From: Thermoanaerobaculia bacterium
GTDB taxonomy: Bacteria; Acidobacteriota; Thermoanaerobaculia; Gp7-AA8
Direction: 5' to 3'
Length of the DNA: 64,000 nt
NCBI GenBank assembly: GCA_017883205.1
Contig: JADGNZ010000015.1
Span: 60,072 to 124,071 of the forward strand
Below are positions 9,960-19,227 of the stretch, one piece after another. The position numbers were made by a program, and so were the translations under genes. The notes beneath the pieces are model-generated. The model was not told the DNA's origin, did not search any database, and saw nothing but the letters and a program-made list of their open reading frames with translations. Numbering within the stretch: position 1 is the stretch's first letter; the number at the start of each line of letters is the position of its first letter.

Positions 9960-10096
9960 TTCGTTCGCTTCGATTTCGCCACGACCACGAAATCCCGGTC
10001 GTCGGCGATGTTGCCACCCCAGTAGCCTCGCACATGGTACTTCCCCGGCGCCAGTTTCTGACCGACCGCGAACGTCGCCACCTTCGTCCCGTTCAT
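9956..10096 (-). CDS. Short ORF (46 aa) overlapping the LON-domain gene start; possible remnant of a longer gene
   Basis: MNGTKVATFAVGQKLAPGKYHVRGYWGGNIADDRDFVVVAKSKRTK*; stop overlaps LON ATG as ATGA. Confidence 0.4.
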   Translation of the reverse strand: MNGTKVATFAVGQKLAPGKYHVRGYWGGNIADDRDFVVVAKSKRTK

Positions 10097-10132
10097 GTCC
10101 TTCTACTTCGCATTGCCTGCGATTCTACGGCA

Positions 10133-10825
10133 TCACGGAATGAAGAGTGTGTCGTGCGGTGCCGATCGCTCCTCCTCGGGGCGTCCGGCCGTGTAGTAGT
10201 AGAGCGAGACCGACTTGCGCGATCCGCCGGCCGGCGGTGTGAGTGGATGGGGATGGCCGTGGAACGAGGTGTCGCTCGTCGAGAAGATCACGGTGCGATT
10301 GAACAGCGGCAGGATCTTCGTCCGGCAGCTCTGGGCTTCGCGGTCCCACAACTCGAGATGTCCGCCGTACTCGTCGCGCCAATCCTTGTTCAGGTAGACG
10401 AGCAGATTCAGCCGCCGGTCCAGCTTCAGCTTCGGATGCACGTTGAAGTCGGCGTGCACCTTGAGGAAACCGCCGGGCTCGATCTGATGCAGCCCGCCGC
10501 CGCCGAAGTAGGGATCGGGGATGAGCCCCTCGATGCCGGTGAGCGCCTCCAACCAGAGCAGCATCTCGAACGAATTCATGTCGTTCAGGAAATCGCGCAC
10601 CGTCTTCGAGATGGTGCTGCTCTCGTGGTAGTAGCCGAGCTTCTTTTCCGACGCCGAATCGAACTCGCGCCACTTCATCGCCTTGCGGTCGGGAAACTCC
10701 CGTAAAACCGCGTCGAGAGCCTCATCGTCGAAGAGACTGTCGAGCACGATGTGAGGAAACGGCTCGGCGCTGCCGTATTGCGCGTGCAGCGCGGCGGCAT
10801 CGTGATGAAGAGTCAGCGGCGCCAT
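10133..10825 (-). CDS. 2OG-Fe(II) oxygenase (prolyl 4-hydroxylase-like)
   Basis: HADFNVHPKLKLDRRLNLLVYLNKDWRDEYGGHLELWD ... TSDTSFHGHPHPL (H-x-D...H). Confidence 0.92.
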   Translation of the reverse strand: MAPLTLHHDAAALHAQYGSAEPFPHIVLDSLFDDEALDAVLREFPDRKAMKWREFDSASEKKLGYYHESSTISKTVRDFLNDMNSFEMLLWLEALTGIEGLIPDPYFGGGGLHQIEPGGFLKVHADFNVHPKLKLDRRLNLLVYLNKDWRDEYGGHLELWDREAQSCRTKILPLFNRTVIFSTSDTSFHGHPHPLTPPAGGSRKSVSLYYYTAGRPEEERSAPHDTLFIP

Positions 10826-11028
10826 GTCACGTCGGGATGATGCACGAAGTCGAGTGCGAAGTCAGGCGAATAGGTGACCCAGCCGACTGGGCGGCTCGTT
10901 GTAAGTGGGGAGGATTTTGCAAATCACGTCAGCGCCCTATGAGGAGTCGCTCCCTCGACCGGCGGAAGGCGCACTCATGCCGCGGCGATCTGCCGTCTAC
11001 TCACTGCCCCACAAAGAAAGGTTCAACC

Positions 11029-11796
11029 ATGTCCGATAACGACGGAAGGGACCAGGGCTCCGTATCAGCAGCGATGCGATTCCTGTTTGTCGCGCTTGCG
11101 CTTTCACTGGCCCTCGAACCGGCGGAAGCACAACGGTCGCGTGCGGTTCGCCCACCCGTCCGGCTGCTATGGATCGGAGCGCATCCCGACGATGAAGCGT
11201 TGGTGGCGCCGATTCTCGGCGTTGCCTGCGTCGAGCGCATCAACGACTGCGCGATCCTCGTCCTCACCAGCGGCTCGCAGGTGCGTTCCGCAGAGGTGCA
11301 GCGGGCCGCGGCAGCGCTGCACGCACAGGTTACACAGTGGGACCTTCCTGACGTATTCGACGTTTCGCAGTGGGGAGACCGCGCCGCGCTCGTGTCGAAG
11401 CTTGCGTCGTACATCGTCAGCGAGTCGCCGGCGGTCATCTACACGTTCGACCCGCGGCACGGTTCGTCGTGTCATCCGGCACATCGCGAAGCCGGCCAAC
11501 TCACGCTCGACGCCGTCGCCACCCTCGGCACCCACGCCCCTCCGGTGATTCTGCTCGAGACGCTGATCGTGCGCGACGCGGAATCGCGTATCACCGGCTT
11601 CGCTCCAGCCACATCGTCAGCGACGGTAATCGACGCCACGAGCACCTGGCACTACCTCGTCGACGACGCGGCCATCCACGAAAGCCAGTTCGACGCTGAG
11701 CAGATCGCGCTGCTGCAAGCGATACCGGCCGATCAGCGCCGAGTCTGGCTGCTGCCATCAAGCGCAGCGGTGCAAGACATGGCATCCTGTCCCTGA
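11029..11796 (+). CDS. Secreted PIG-L family (LmbE-like) deacetylase
   Basis: Signal peptide FLFVALALSLALEPAEA; LLWIGAHPDDEALVAPILG motif. Confidence 0.85.
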   Translation: MSDNDGRDQGSVSAAMRFLFVALALSLALEPAEAQRSRAVRPPVRLLWIGAHPDDEALVAPILGVACVERINDCAILVLTSGSQVRSAEVQRAAAALHAQVTQWDLPDVFDVSQWGDRAALVSKLASYIVSESPAVIYTFDPRHGSSCHPAHREAGQLTLDAVATLGTHAPPVILLETLIVRDAESRITGFAPATSSATVIDATSTWHYLVDDAAIHESQFDAEQIALLQAIPADQRRVWLLPSSAAVQDMASCP

Positions 11797-11835
11797 TCTG
11801 CGCTTCATCTGCGTTTTATCTGCGTCATCTGCGGA

Positions 11836-12897
11836 TCAAACACGCGTCCGCGCAAAGACGCAATCGCGGCACATGAAATCATCCGGCGCTTCTTCGATGC
11901 CGTAGACCCACTTCCGCATCTTCGCCAGCTCCGGCCCCGCCAGCACCTCGGCGATCGTATTCCGCGTGAGATCGCCAACGATGTATTTCTCGTCGTAGTC
12001 TTCGCAACAGAGAACGCACTGGCCGCGCGGCGTGATGTGCAGATGCTGCAGAGGGCGGGAACCGAGGTTGTCGCAACCTGCCAACTGTTTCTTTGGGGCG
12101 TCGGGCTTGAGGCCGATGTCGAGCCAGCCGGCGCGATCCATCACGACGTGGCGCTCGACGGTGAAGAGGCTTCCGGCAAAGCGCTCGCGGATCGATTCGA
12201 AATCGACGTCGTGCTCAGCATCACCTTTCCCGAGCACGACGATCTTCATCACCTCGGCGAGCGGACGCGACTTCACGTAGTCGAGGTTGCGGAGCACGAC
12301 GCCGAGGTGATCTTCGCCGCGGTCGCGGATATAGCGGTCGCGGTCGAGCGTCGAAAGATTGATGCAGATGTAGCGAAGCGGGCCGGATTCGATGAGCGCA
12401 TCGACCTTCGCCGGCGTGAGGCCGGAACCGTTGCTCAACACCGCCACTGGCAGCTTCGCCGCGAAGAGCGTGCGGCAGAATTCGACGAAACGGCGGTCGA
12501 GCGTCGGCTCGTTGTAACTCTGCAGGAAGACGCTTTCCAGCGTGTCCCGGTATGCCGTGAGCTCGCCGACGATCCGCTCGAAAAGCGGGACCGGCATGTC
12601 GAAGTCCTCGCGCGGCGCGATCGAGACGGGGCAGAAGTAGCACTTCTGGTTGCACGCGATCATCGTCTCCAGCGAGACGATCTTCAGCCGATGCGCGCGG
12701 GAGATGTCGCCGCGTACGAGCCAGCCACCTTGCTCGAGGTTCTCATCCACCGCGCCGCCGTCGATGACGCGCCGCAGGGCCTCATACTCAGGTTCACCAG
12801 CCAGGAGAGAACGATCGGTCAGCGGGTCATAGATCCGATCCGCGTCGATGTGCAGAAAAGGATTGACGCGGAGATCCGTGGCAGTGGCTGAGGGCAT
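11836..12897 (-). CDS. Radical SAM/SPASM domain protein
   Basis: CNQKCYFCP (CxxxCxxC) and C-terminal CVLCCEDYDEKYIVGDL...CRDCVF. Start chosen at MPSATATDL; ORF is open to 12942. Confidence 0.92.
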   Translation of the reverse strand: MPSATATDLRVNPFLHIDADRIYDPLTDRSLLAGEPEYEALRRVIDGGAVDENLEQGGWLVRGDISRAHRLKIVSLETMIACNQKCYFCPVSIAPREDFDMPVPLFERIVGELTAYRDTLESVFLQSYNEPTLDRRFVEFCRTLFAAKLPVAVLSNGSGLTPAKVDALIESGPLRYICINLSTLDRDRYIRDRGEDHLGVVLRNLDYVKSRPLAEVMKIVVLGKGDAEHDVDFESIRERFAGSLFTVERHVVMDRAGWLDIGLKPDAPKKQLAGCDNLGSRPLQHLHITPRGQCVLCCEDYDEKYIVGDLTRNTIAEVLAGPELAKMRKWVYGIEEAPDDFMCRDCVFARTRV

Positions 12898-13199
12898 GTC
12901 GATCGAGAGTGTACGGTGAGGGTGTGTCCGCCGTCTAAACAAGGGGAGCGGGAGATGTCATCCCGGGGGGTGGAGACAAACCGCAGTCATCGCGATACGG
13001 ACAAACCTAACCTGCATTTCTCACACTTGTGCGAATTGGCAGCGCGTTGCTGGAAGGTGTGAAAAGTGCGGACAAACGAGAATGGCCATCGGGATGACAC
13101 GATTCGGGTGAGGAGCGGGAGTGCGCACGTCCTGTGAGCCGAAGGATTTCACAGCACCACAGCGTCGGCCAGCACGTCGTCTTTGAGAATCCCCGCCTA

Positions 13200-13548
13200 C
13201 CCGGTGGATCGGTGAGCCCGCACGGTATATCGGTCAGGCCCCACATGATACCGGTCAGCCCGGACCTGAGATCGGTCAGCCCGGACCTGGGATCAGTCAG
13301 CTCGCACCTGGGATCAGTCAGCCCGCACCTGGGATCAGTCAGCCCGCACCCGGGTTCAGTCAGCCCGCACCTGAGATCAGTCAGCCCGGACCTGGGATCA
13401 GTCAGCTCGCACCTGGGATCAGTCAGCCCGCACCTGGGATCAGTCAGCCCGCACCCGGGTTCCGTCAGCCCGCACCTGAGATCAGTCAGCCCGCACCGGG
13501 GATCAGTCAGCCCGCACCCGGGTTCAGTCAGCCCGCGCGGTGTATCGG
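13200..13548. repeat. Tandem repeat, 21-bp unit (~GGGATCAGTCAGCCCGCACCT), ~16 degenerate copies with 105-bp higher-order periodicity
   Basis: Read directly; five-unit block (gacctgggatcagtcagctcgcacctggg...cacctgagatcagtcagcccg) recurs. Confidence 0.95.
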
Positions 13549-13555
13549 CCGGTGC

Positions 13556-13735
13556 GCGCGGAGAATCGTCGCGGGCACACGGAAAGCCATTGCGCGCGCA
13601 AGAAAAGACATCATGTGCGCACGAAAAGACATCACGTACGCACGCAAGGACATCACGTACGCACGAAAAGACACCCCGTACGCACGGAAAGACATCGCGT
13701 ACGCACGGAAAGTCGTTGGTTGCGCACGGCGAGCC
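13556..13735. repeat. Second tandem repeat, 21-bp unit (~CACGTACGCACGAAAAGACAT), ~8 copies
   Basis: Read directly; abuts the first array. Confidence 0.93.
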
Positions 13736-13907
13736 GGTTAGCTAACGCTGTCATTCCGAGAGGGCGGGGCGGCGGGTGGGCGAGGAATCCCCTGCCGAAG
13801 CATGCGACATTCCCGTCGGACGCGTCATCCTGCGTGTCATCCGCGCGTCATCCATCGTGTCATCCTGGATGTCACTCGGGACGACACGCTCGCACTCCGA
13901 GAGCCGT

Positions 13908-15947
13908 CTACGCCCTCAACTCCGCCAACCCCTTCCGTATCCTGCGCACTCTTCCCCGTTCCACGCTGGCCGAGAATCGCTCCGCCTCGTACAGCTCGAT
14001 GAGCGGGGCGAGCGCCGCGGCGGCGGCCGGCTGCGTACGGCGCACTTCGACGAGTGCTTCTTCCATCGTCATGGCCGGGCCGGGTTCGATGCCGAGCTTA
14101 CGCAGATGGCCGGCCAGAAGATCGAAGACGGATTGACGCCGGCGGGATAACACGGCCGCGGCGAAACCAGCGAGCAGCAGCGCTGTCAGGAGGAGAGCGT
14201 AATTCACGTTGAACGTGGGCTGCGCTGCGCGGCGTGCGGCGGCACTCATCGCCGCAATGGCGACGCGCACGCGGTCGATCATGTCGCTGGCCAGCGCGAC
14301 CTGATCGCCGAGGCCGAAGGTGAGGATATGGCGGTCCCAGAAGTAGTTGACCCAATCGCTCAGCGCGGCCGCGTACATGCGGACGAGGCCGTCATGGGCA
14401 TTGCCCGGACGTAGCGCTGCCGGAGTCGGATCGAAGGTCTGCCACGTCTGGCCGTCCCACACCTCGACCCAGGCATGCGCATCCTCGCGGCGGATGATGA
14501 AGTAGCCGGTGAGTGGATTGAGCGTGCCGCCGTAGAAACCACCCACGATGCGCGCGGGGACATCGAGCGCGGTCATCAGCGCCACCATCCCCGCGGCGAA
14601 GTATTCGCAGTGACCACGGCGCTCCTGAAGCAGGAACTGGTCGACGGTCATGGCGTGGCCGATCGCTGCCGGATCGGGGACGTAACGGAAGCGCGTGGAG
14701 AGATAGCTCTCGATCGCCGCGGCACGGCGGAGCGGCGCGGTCTCATTTCCCACGATCTGGCGGGCCATCGCGCGAACGGCAGGCGTCACCGGATAGTTCG
14801 AGACCCGAACGCGCTGGGGATGCAGCGGTGTGGTGCTGTGCGCGATGGCGACGTCGTACGACAGGTTGTCTCGATGCGGTTGCCAGACCGAGTAGATGTC
14901 GCGCGTCGGCCCTTCGACCACCTGGCCCGCGCCGGAAACCTGGTACGTTCCGACCGGAAGGAAGAGGCGGTTCCCGACCGGAAAACGCTGCTGCACGCTG
15001 GCTCGGCGGGTGAACCCTTCCGGACGCGCCACGCGCGCATTGCCTTCGATGCTATCGATCGGAACAAAGGTGTAGCGGCCTTGGCGCCACGTATTGTTCG
15101 TGAAGCGCTCGTAGACGGTGCCCTTCAAGCGCAACGGTGTGAAGAAGGGAAGCGCGTCCGGCCCCATCCAGACACGGCTGACCACGGTGGCGTCGCTGGC
15201 GATCGAGCGAGGCTCGTTCAGATTGATCGAGTCGCTCAGGCCAGTCGTCGCCTTCTCCATCGCCCCCGACATGTTCGGAAGCAGCGGATTGCGTATGCGC
15301 GGCAGAAAGGGGAAGAAGAGGACGCCGAGGGCCATCGCGGCGCAGACGTAGAGCGCGGCTGCGCGGCTGGTCGGCGGCGCAGGCATGCGGGTGGCGGTCA
15401 TCGCCTCCGTTTCATCGTGGCTGACCTGCATGAGCTGGCGAAGGAGCAGAACGCCGAAGAGGATGATGAAGGGGAGGATGGCGATATGCGTGGCCGTGGC
15501 GATGCTGGCCAGGGCGATGAGCGACGCGGTCAACAGCCTTTGCGTCGTGTTGCGGCTGTGCACCGACTCGATCGGCTGATACACGGCGATGAAGAGAACC
15601 AGGTGCGTCGACGCCGCGATCGCGCTGCGCGAGATCAAGGCCGCATCGACGACGTAGAACGGGACGTAGGCGATGGCAAGAGCGCGCATCACCGCCGCGG
15701 GAATGACCTCCGGACCCTTGTTGAAAAACACACGCATCGTGATGGCCAGCATCGCCGCGTGGAAGGCGAGCAGCGGAAACATCGAGATCGTCTGCGTGAC
15801 GTAGAGCGGAATCGCCGAGAACATCGCCAGGAACAGGAGCTCGAGATCTTGTCTGCGGGAGTCGGTGTTCGGGAGTCGGGTGTCTACGCGCGGGTGTCGG
15901 GTGTCGGGTGTCGGGTGTCGGAGACTGGAGATCGGAAGCGCGGTCAT
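13908..15947 (-). CDS. Transglutaminase-like (TgpA/DUF3488-type) membrane protein
   Basis: N-terminal TM helices; RRGHCEYFAAGMVALMTALDVPARIVGGFYGG...REDAHAWVEVWDGQTWQTFDPTP transglutaminase core. Start placed at MTALPISS; a start downstream of the repeat-derived N-terminus is possible. Confidence 0.9.
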   Translation of the reverse strand: MTALPISSLRHPTPDTRHPRVDTRLPNTDSRRQDLELLFLAMFSAIPLYVTQTISMFPLLAFHAAMLAITMRVFFNKGPEVIPAAVMRALAIAYVPFYVVDAALISRSAIAASTHLVLFIAVYQPIESVHSRNTTQRLLTASLIALASIATATHIAILPFIILFGVLLLRQLMQVSHDETEAMTATRMPAPPTSRAAALYVCAAMALGVLFFPFLPRIRNPLLPNMSGAMEKATTGLSDSINLNEPRSIASDATVVSRVWMGPDALPFFTPLRLKGTVYERFTNNTWRQGRYTFVPIDSIEGNARVARPEGFTRRASVQQRFPVGNRLFLPVGTYQVSGAGQVVEGPTRDIYSVWQPHRDNLSYDVAIAHSTTPLHPQRVRVSNYPVTPAVRAMARQIVGNETAPLRRAAAIESYLSTRFRYVPDPAAIGHAMTVDQFLLQERRGHCEYFAAGMVALMTALDVPARIVGGFYGGTLNPLTGYFIIRREDAHAWVEVWDGQTWQTFDPTPAALRPGNAHDGLVRMYAAALSDWVNYFWDRHILTFGLGDQVALASDMIDRVRVAIAAMSAAARRAAQPTFNVNYALLLTALLLAGFAAAVLSRRRQSVFDLLAGHLRKLGIEPGPAMTMEEALVEVRRTQPAAAAALAPLIELYEAERFSASVERGRVRRIRKGLAELRA

Positions 15948-16254
15948 GGTCGGCCTCCGATGTTGGATTGCTCGGTAGCTGAATTGCCGAGTCGATGGGC
16001 GTTGGTCGGTTGGCCGCTTGCTGCGCAGCCTTGCCAGCCTGCCCGGGCGCAAATGCAAGTTGATTGGATGTGCGAGCCCTTACTCGCTCCCACACCCCAC
16101 CCCCCACGCCCCAATCCCTGCTTCACACTCCGACCCCCGACTCCCGACCAGCGACCCCCGCCGCGAATGCCTGCTCCCACCCCCCACCCCCCACTCCCCA
16201 CACCCCGCCTCACGCTCCGACCCCCGACTCCCGACCCACGACCCCCGCCGTAAA
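15856..16254. repeat. Heptamer-repeat element B (GGGTGTC block, then GACCCCC/CACCCCC block, inverted orientation)
   Basis: GGGTGTC x4 at 15892-15919; ctccgacccccgactcccgacc... and accccccaccccccactccccacacccc at 16080-16253. Confidence 0.92.
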
Positions 16255-17223
16255 TATCACGCTGTCCCGATCAACCGTCTGCGCCACAGGTTCGCGCGTA
16301 GGCTCGAGCAGCGCCAGTGCGCGGAAGGTCGCGGCGGCGCCGTCGCGGTCGGAACGAATCGTCAGGTTGCGGATCGACAGCGTCGTATGAAGGCCGCGCC
16401 GCAGGGCCTCGTTCAGAAACGTGGCCGCGTCGCTGATCATCTCCTCGAATGCTTCCTCGGTCACGTCCTTCGGCCGGTACGGATCGACGACGACGTGCAC
16501 GGCGCGGCCTGCCTCGAGCTCCGTCTGCTTGATGATCCAGCGCCCCACCGATGCCGATTTCTTCCAATGCACGCGGCGAAGGGAATCGCCGCGCGCGTAA
16601 TCACGAAACGAGTGAATGTCCGTTCCTGCTCCGATGCGGTTCGATGAATACTGCTCTCCCTCGATCGTGCGAAAGCGCTCCCGGGTTGATTCCTCGTCGA
16701 GAAGGCGCGGAAACACGACGATCTCAGCATCCAACCGCGGGCGGCGCTTCTTCAGAAAGAATCCGAACGGATAGCGCGTGTAAAGATCGATGCGCGAGAG
16801 ATGCACCAGGCCGCGCCGGCGGAAACGAAACCGCGCCTGCAGCACGATCTCCGAGCGCCGCCCGATCAAAGGAACCGCCAGCGGCGCTTCCAGGTCGTTC
16901 GAGGTGATGATCAGATCGCGAACGTTCCAGATGCGCGACCGGTTGATCACGCGCAAACGCCCATGCGCCGTCCGCATCGCCCAGGCCTCATCGACTCCTT
17001 CGAGCTCGACCACGAGATGCTTGAGTCCACTCTTCGACGCGATGCCCGACAGCAGAAGACAGCCGAGCATGAAGGAGAGGCCGATGTAGAGCGCATTGTT
17101 GCCGGTGTTGATCGCAGCAAATCCGACGACGACGGTGAAGACGACAAACGACGAGCCGATGCGCGTGAGCCGGACGACGCCATCAAATTGCCAGGGAGCC
17201 GCGAAGTCGGGCGCAGTGGTCAC
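16210..17223 (-). CDS. DUF58 domain-containing protein
   Basis: GTDIHSFRDYARGDSLRRVHWKKSASVGRWIIKQTELEAGRAVHVVVDPY. GTG start at 17223 proposed; ORF is open to 17763 through repeat C. C-terminus GRESGVGA* is encoded by repeat B. Confidence 0.87.
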   Translation of the reverse strand: MTTAPDFAAPWQFDGVVRLTRIGSSFVVFTVVVGFAAINTGNNALYIGLSFMLGCLLLSGIASKSGLKHLVVELEGVDEAWAMRTAHGRLRVINRSRIWNVRDLIITSNDLEAPLAVPLIGRRSEIVLQARFRFRRRGLVHLSRIDLYTRYPFGFFLKKRRPRLDAEIVVFPRLLDEESTRERFRTIEGEQYSSNRIGAGTDIHSFRDYARGDSLRRVHWKKSASVGRWIIKQTELEAGRAVHVVVDPYRPKDVTEEAFEEMISDAATFLNEALRRGLHTTLSIRNLTIRSDRDGAAATFRALALLEPTREPVAQTVDRDSVIFTAGVVGRESGVGA

Positions 17224-17258
17224 GGAGCTTTCAATGCGTGAGGGTCTCGTGGGATTCC

Positions 17259-17489
17259 GGGGGGTGGGGTGTGGGGGGTGGGGTGTGGGGTGTGGGGTGT
17301 GGGGTGTGGGGTGTGGGGTGTGGGGTGTGGGGTGTGGGTCTTTGCGGGATTCGGGTATCGAATGTCGGGTGTCAGGTGTCGGAGATGCGCCTGCGCTACC
17401 GAATGTTGTTCGTCGGAACATCAAACGCAGAAACATCAAACTCCCGAGAGGCACCCCCCCACCCCCCACACCCCACTCCCCACCCCCCG
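17259..17489. repeat. Heptamer-repeat element C with perfect (GGGGTGT)8 tract (17280-17335) and C-rich partner block (17453-17489)
   Basis: Eight uninterrupted GGGGTGT units counted in the sequence. Confidence 0.97.
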
Positions 17490-17538
17490 TAATCAAATGT
17501 TTTCCAGCGCCTCCCCTCCCGCCGCGCATACTTTTCGC

Positions 17539-18771
17539 ATGAAGCGCCGCCTCGTTCTTCTCGTTGCCATCGCCATCGCCTGCTCTCCTGAATCGAGCCG
17601 CTTGCCGGCAGCCATCAACTCGGCGCACGACCCGATGCTGCAGCATCACGAGATCCGCATCGATCAATTGCCGAAACCCTACGCGACGCCCTCGGCCGGC
17701 AACCCGCCGCACGTCGGACCGCAACCCTCCAACGCCACGCTTCACCTCCTGCCTGGCTTCCACATCTCACTCTTCGCGGACAAGCTCGACAATCCGCGCG
17801 CGATGCTTCAGGCGCCCAACGGCGATGTGATCGTCTCCGAGCCGGGCGCAGGAAAGATCATCATTCTTCGCGATGCGAATCACGATGGCGTCGCGGAGCA
17901 ACGCTTCACCTTTGCGAGCGGCCTCGATAACCCGTACGGACTGGCCTTCCACGATCGCTTCCTCTACGTCGGCAGCGAGAGCGCTCTTCTTCGTTTTTCG
18001 TACGCCGCGGGACAGACGAGCGCCAACGGAAAGCCTCAGGTCATCGGGCCTCTCCCGTCGGGCGGGCACTCCACCCGAGGAGTGCTGTTCAATCGGGCGG
18101 GCACGAAGATGTATGTGTCGATCGGTTCCAACTCGAACGTCAGCGCCGGCGAAGGACCGGAGCGCGCCAGCATCATCGAGCTCAATCCGGACGGGAGCGG
18201 CAGGCACGTGTTCGCAGGCGGCATGCGCAATCCTGTCGGGATGGCCTGGGAGCCGGTGACCGGCGCACTGTGGACTGTGGTCAACGAGCGCGATGCTCTG
18301 GGCGATGAGCTCGTTCCCGACTACGCCACGGACGTGAAAGCCGGCGCCTTCTACGGCTGGCCCTACGCCTACCTCGGCGCACACGAAGATCCGCGCCGTG
18401 CCGGCGAGCGTCCCGACCTCGTCAAGAAAACGGTTCCTCCGGCTGTGCTGATCCAGTCCCATTCCGCGCCGCTCGGCATTGCCTTCTATCAAGGTTCGAT
18501 GTTTCCTCCCGAGTATCGCGGCCGCGCCTTCGTCGCTCTTCACGGCTCATGGAACCGCGAGCCGCGAACCGGCTACAAAGTCATCAGCATCCCCTTCAAA
18601 AATGGGAAGCCAGCGGGCGGGTATGACGATTTCGTCGCCGGCTGGATGCCGGACGAAACGAACCGGACCGTGTGGGGCCGTCCGGTAGGCCTTCTCGTTC
18701 TCGCCGACGGATCACTGCTCATCTCCGACGACGGCGGCGAAAAGATCTGGCGGGTGACGTACGGGAAGTAG
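17539..18771 (+). CDS. PQQ-dependent sugar (sorbosone-type) dehydrogenase, secreted
   Basis: Signal peptide MKRRLVLLVAIAIACS; LLPGFHISLFADKLDNPRAMLQAPNGDVIVSEPGAGKI ... AGGMRNPVGMAWEPVTGALWTVVNERD. Confidence 0.9.
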   Translation: MKRRLVLLVAIAIACSPESSRLPAAINSAHDPMLQHHEIRIDQLPKPYATPSAGNPPHVGPQPSNATLHLLPGFHISLFADKLDNPRAMLQAPNGDVIVSEPGAGKIIILRDANHDGVAEQRFTFASGLDNPYGLAFHDRFLYVGSESALLRFSYAAGQTSANGKPQVIGPLPSGGHSTRGVLFNRAGTKMYVSIGSNSNVSAGEGPERASIIELNPDGSGRHVFAGGMRNPVGMAWEPVTGALWTVVNERDALGDELVPDYATDVKAGAFYGWPYAYLGAHEDPRRAGERPDLVKKTVPPAVLIQSHSAPLGIAFYQGSMFPPEYRGRAFVALHGSWNREPRTGYKVISIPFKNGKPAGGYDDFVAGWMPDETNRTVWGRPVGLLVLADGSLLISDDGGEKIWRVTYGK

Positions 18772-18772
18772 C

Positions 18773-19090
18773 GGACCATTTCAGTAGGGGTCTGACCTCT
18801 TGAAATTGGTCACGGACCTATTTCGGTAGGGTTTTGACCTCGTGAAATGGGTCCCGGACCTATTTCGGTAGGGTTTTGACCTTACTCAAATGGGTCTCGG
18901 ACCTATTTCGGTAGGGTTTTGACCTTCTTCAAATTGGTCCCGGACCCATTTCGGTACGGTCTTGACCTTCTTCAAATCGGTCCCGAGACTATTTCGGTAA
19001 AGCTTTTACCTTCTTGAAATTGGTCCCAGACCCATTTCGGTAGGGTTTTGACCTTCTTCGGTAGGCTCTGAAGACTCTTCGGTAGCGGTT
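18773..19090. repeat. Tandem ~43-bp repeat, ~7 copies, each unit a potential small hairpin (GACCYATTTC ... GAAATKGGTC)
   Basis: gacctatttcggtagggttttgacctcgtgaaatgggtcccg repeated with variation. Confidence 0.95.
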
Positions 19091-19227
19091 TTCCCTTTTC
19101 CAATCAGGGTCTCACGCCGAGGCGAGGACGCCTCGGCGCCGCGGGCGAGACGCCCGCACTCCTTATTCACGGCTTCCCTCTTGCACTGTCAGCCTTCGTC
19201 ACTAACCGCAGAGCGAAAGGAAGACAG

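Noticed and set aside
13200-13735. CRISPR array
   Set aside because: Units are contiguous 21-bp tandem copies with no unique spacers and no cas genes nearby.
14475-16253. 592-aa plus-strand ORF
   Set aside because: Antisense to the transglutaminase-like gene and repeat B; no domain signature.
18773-19090. CRISPR array
   Set aside because: The whole ~43-bp unit is conserved with scattered substitutions; no repeat/spacer alternation.
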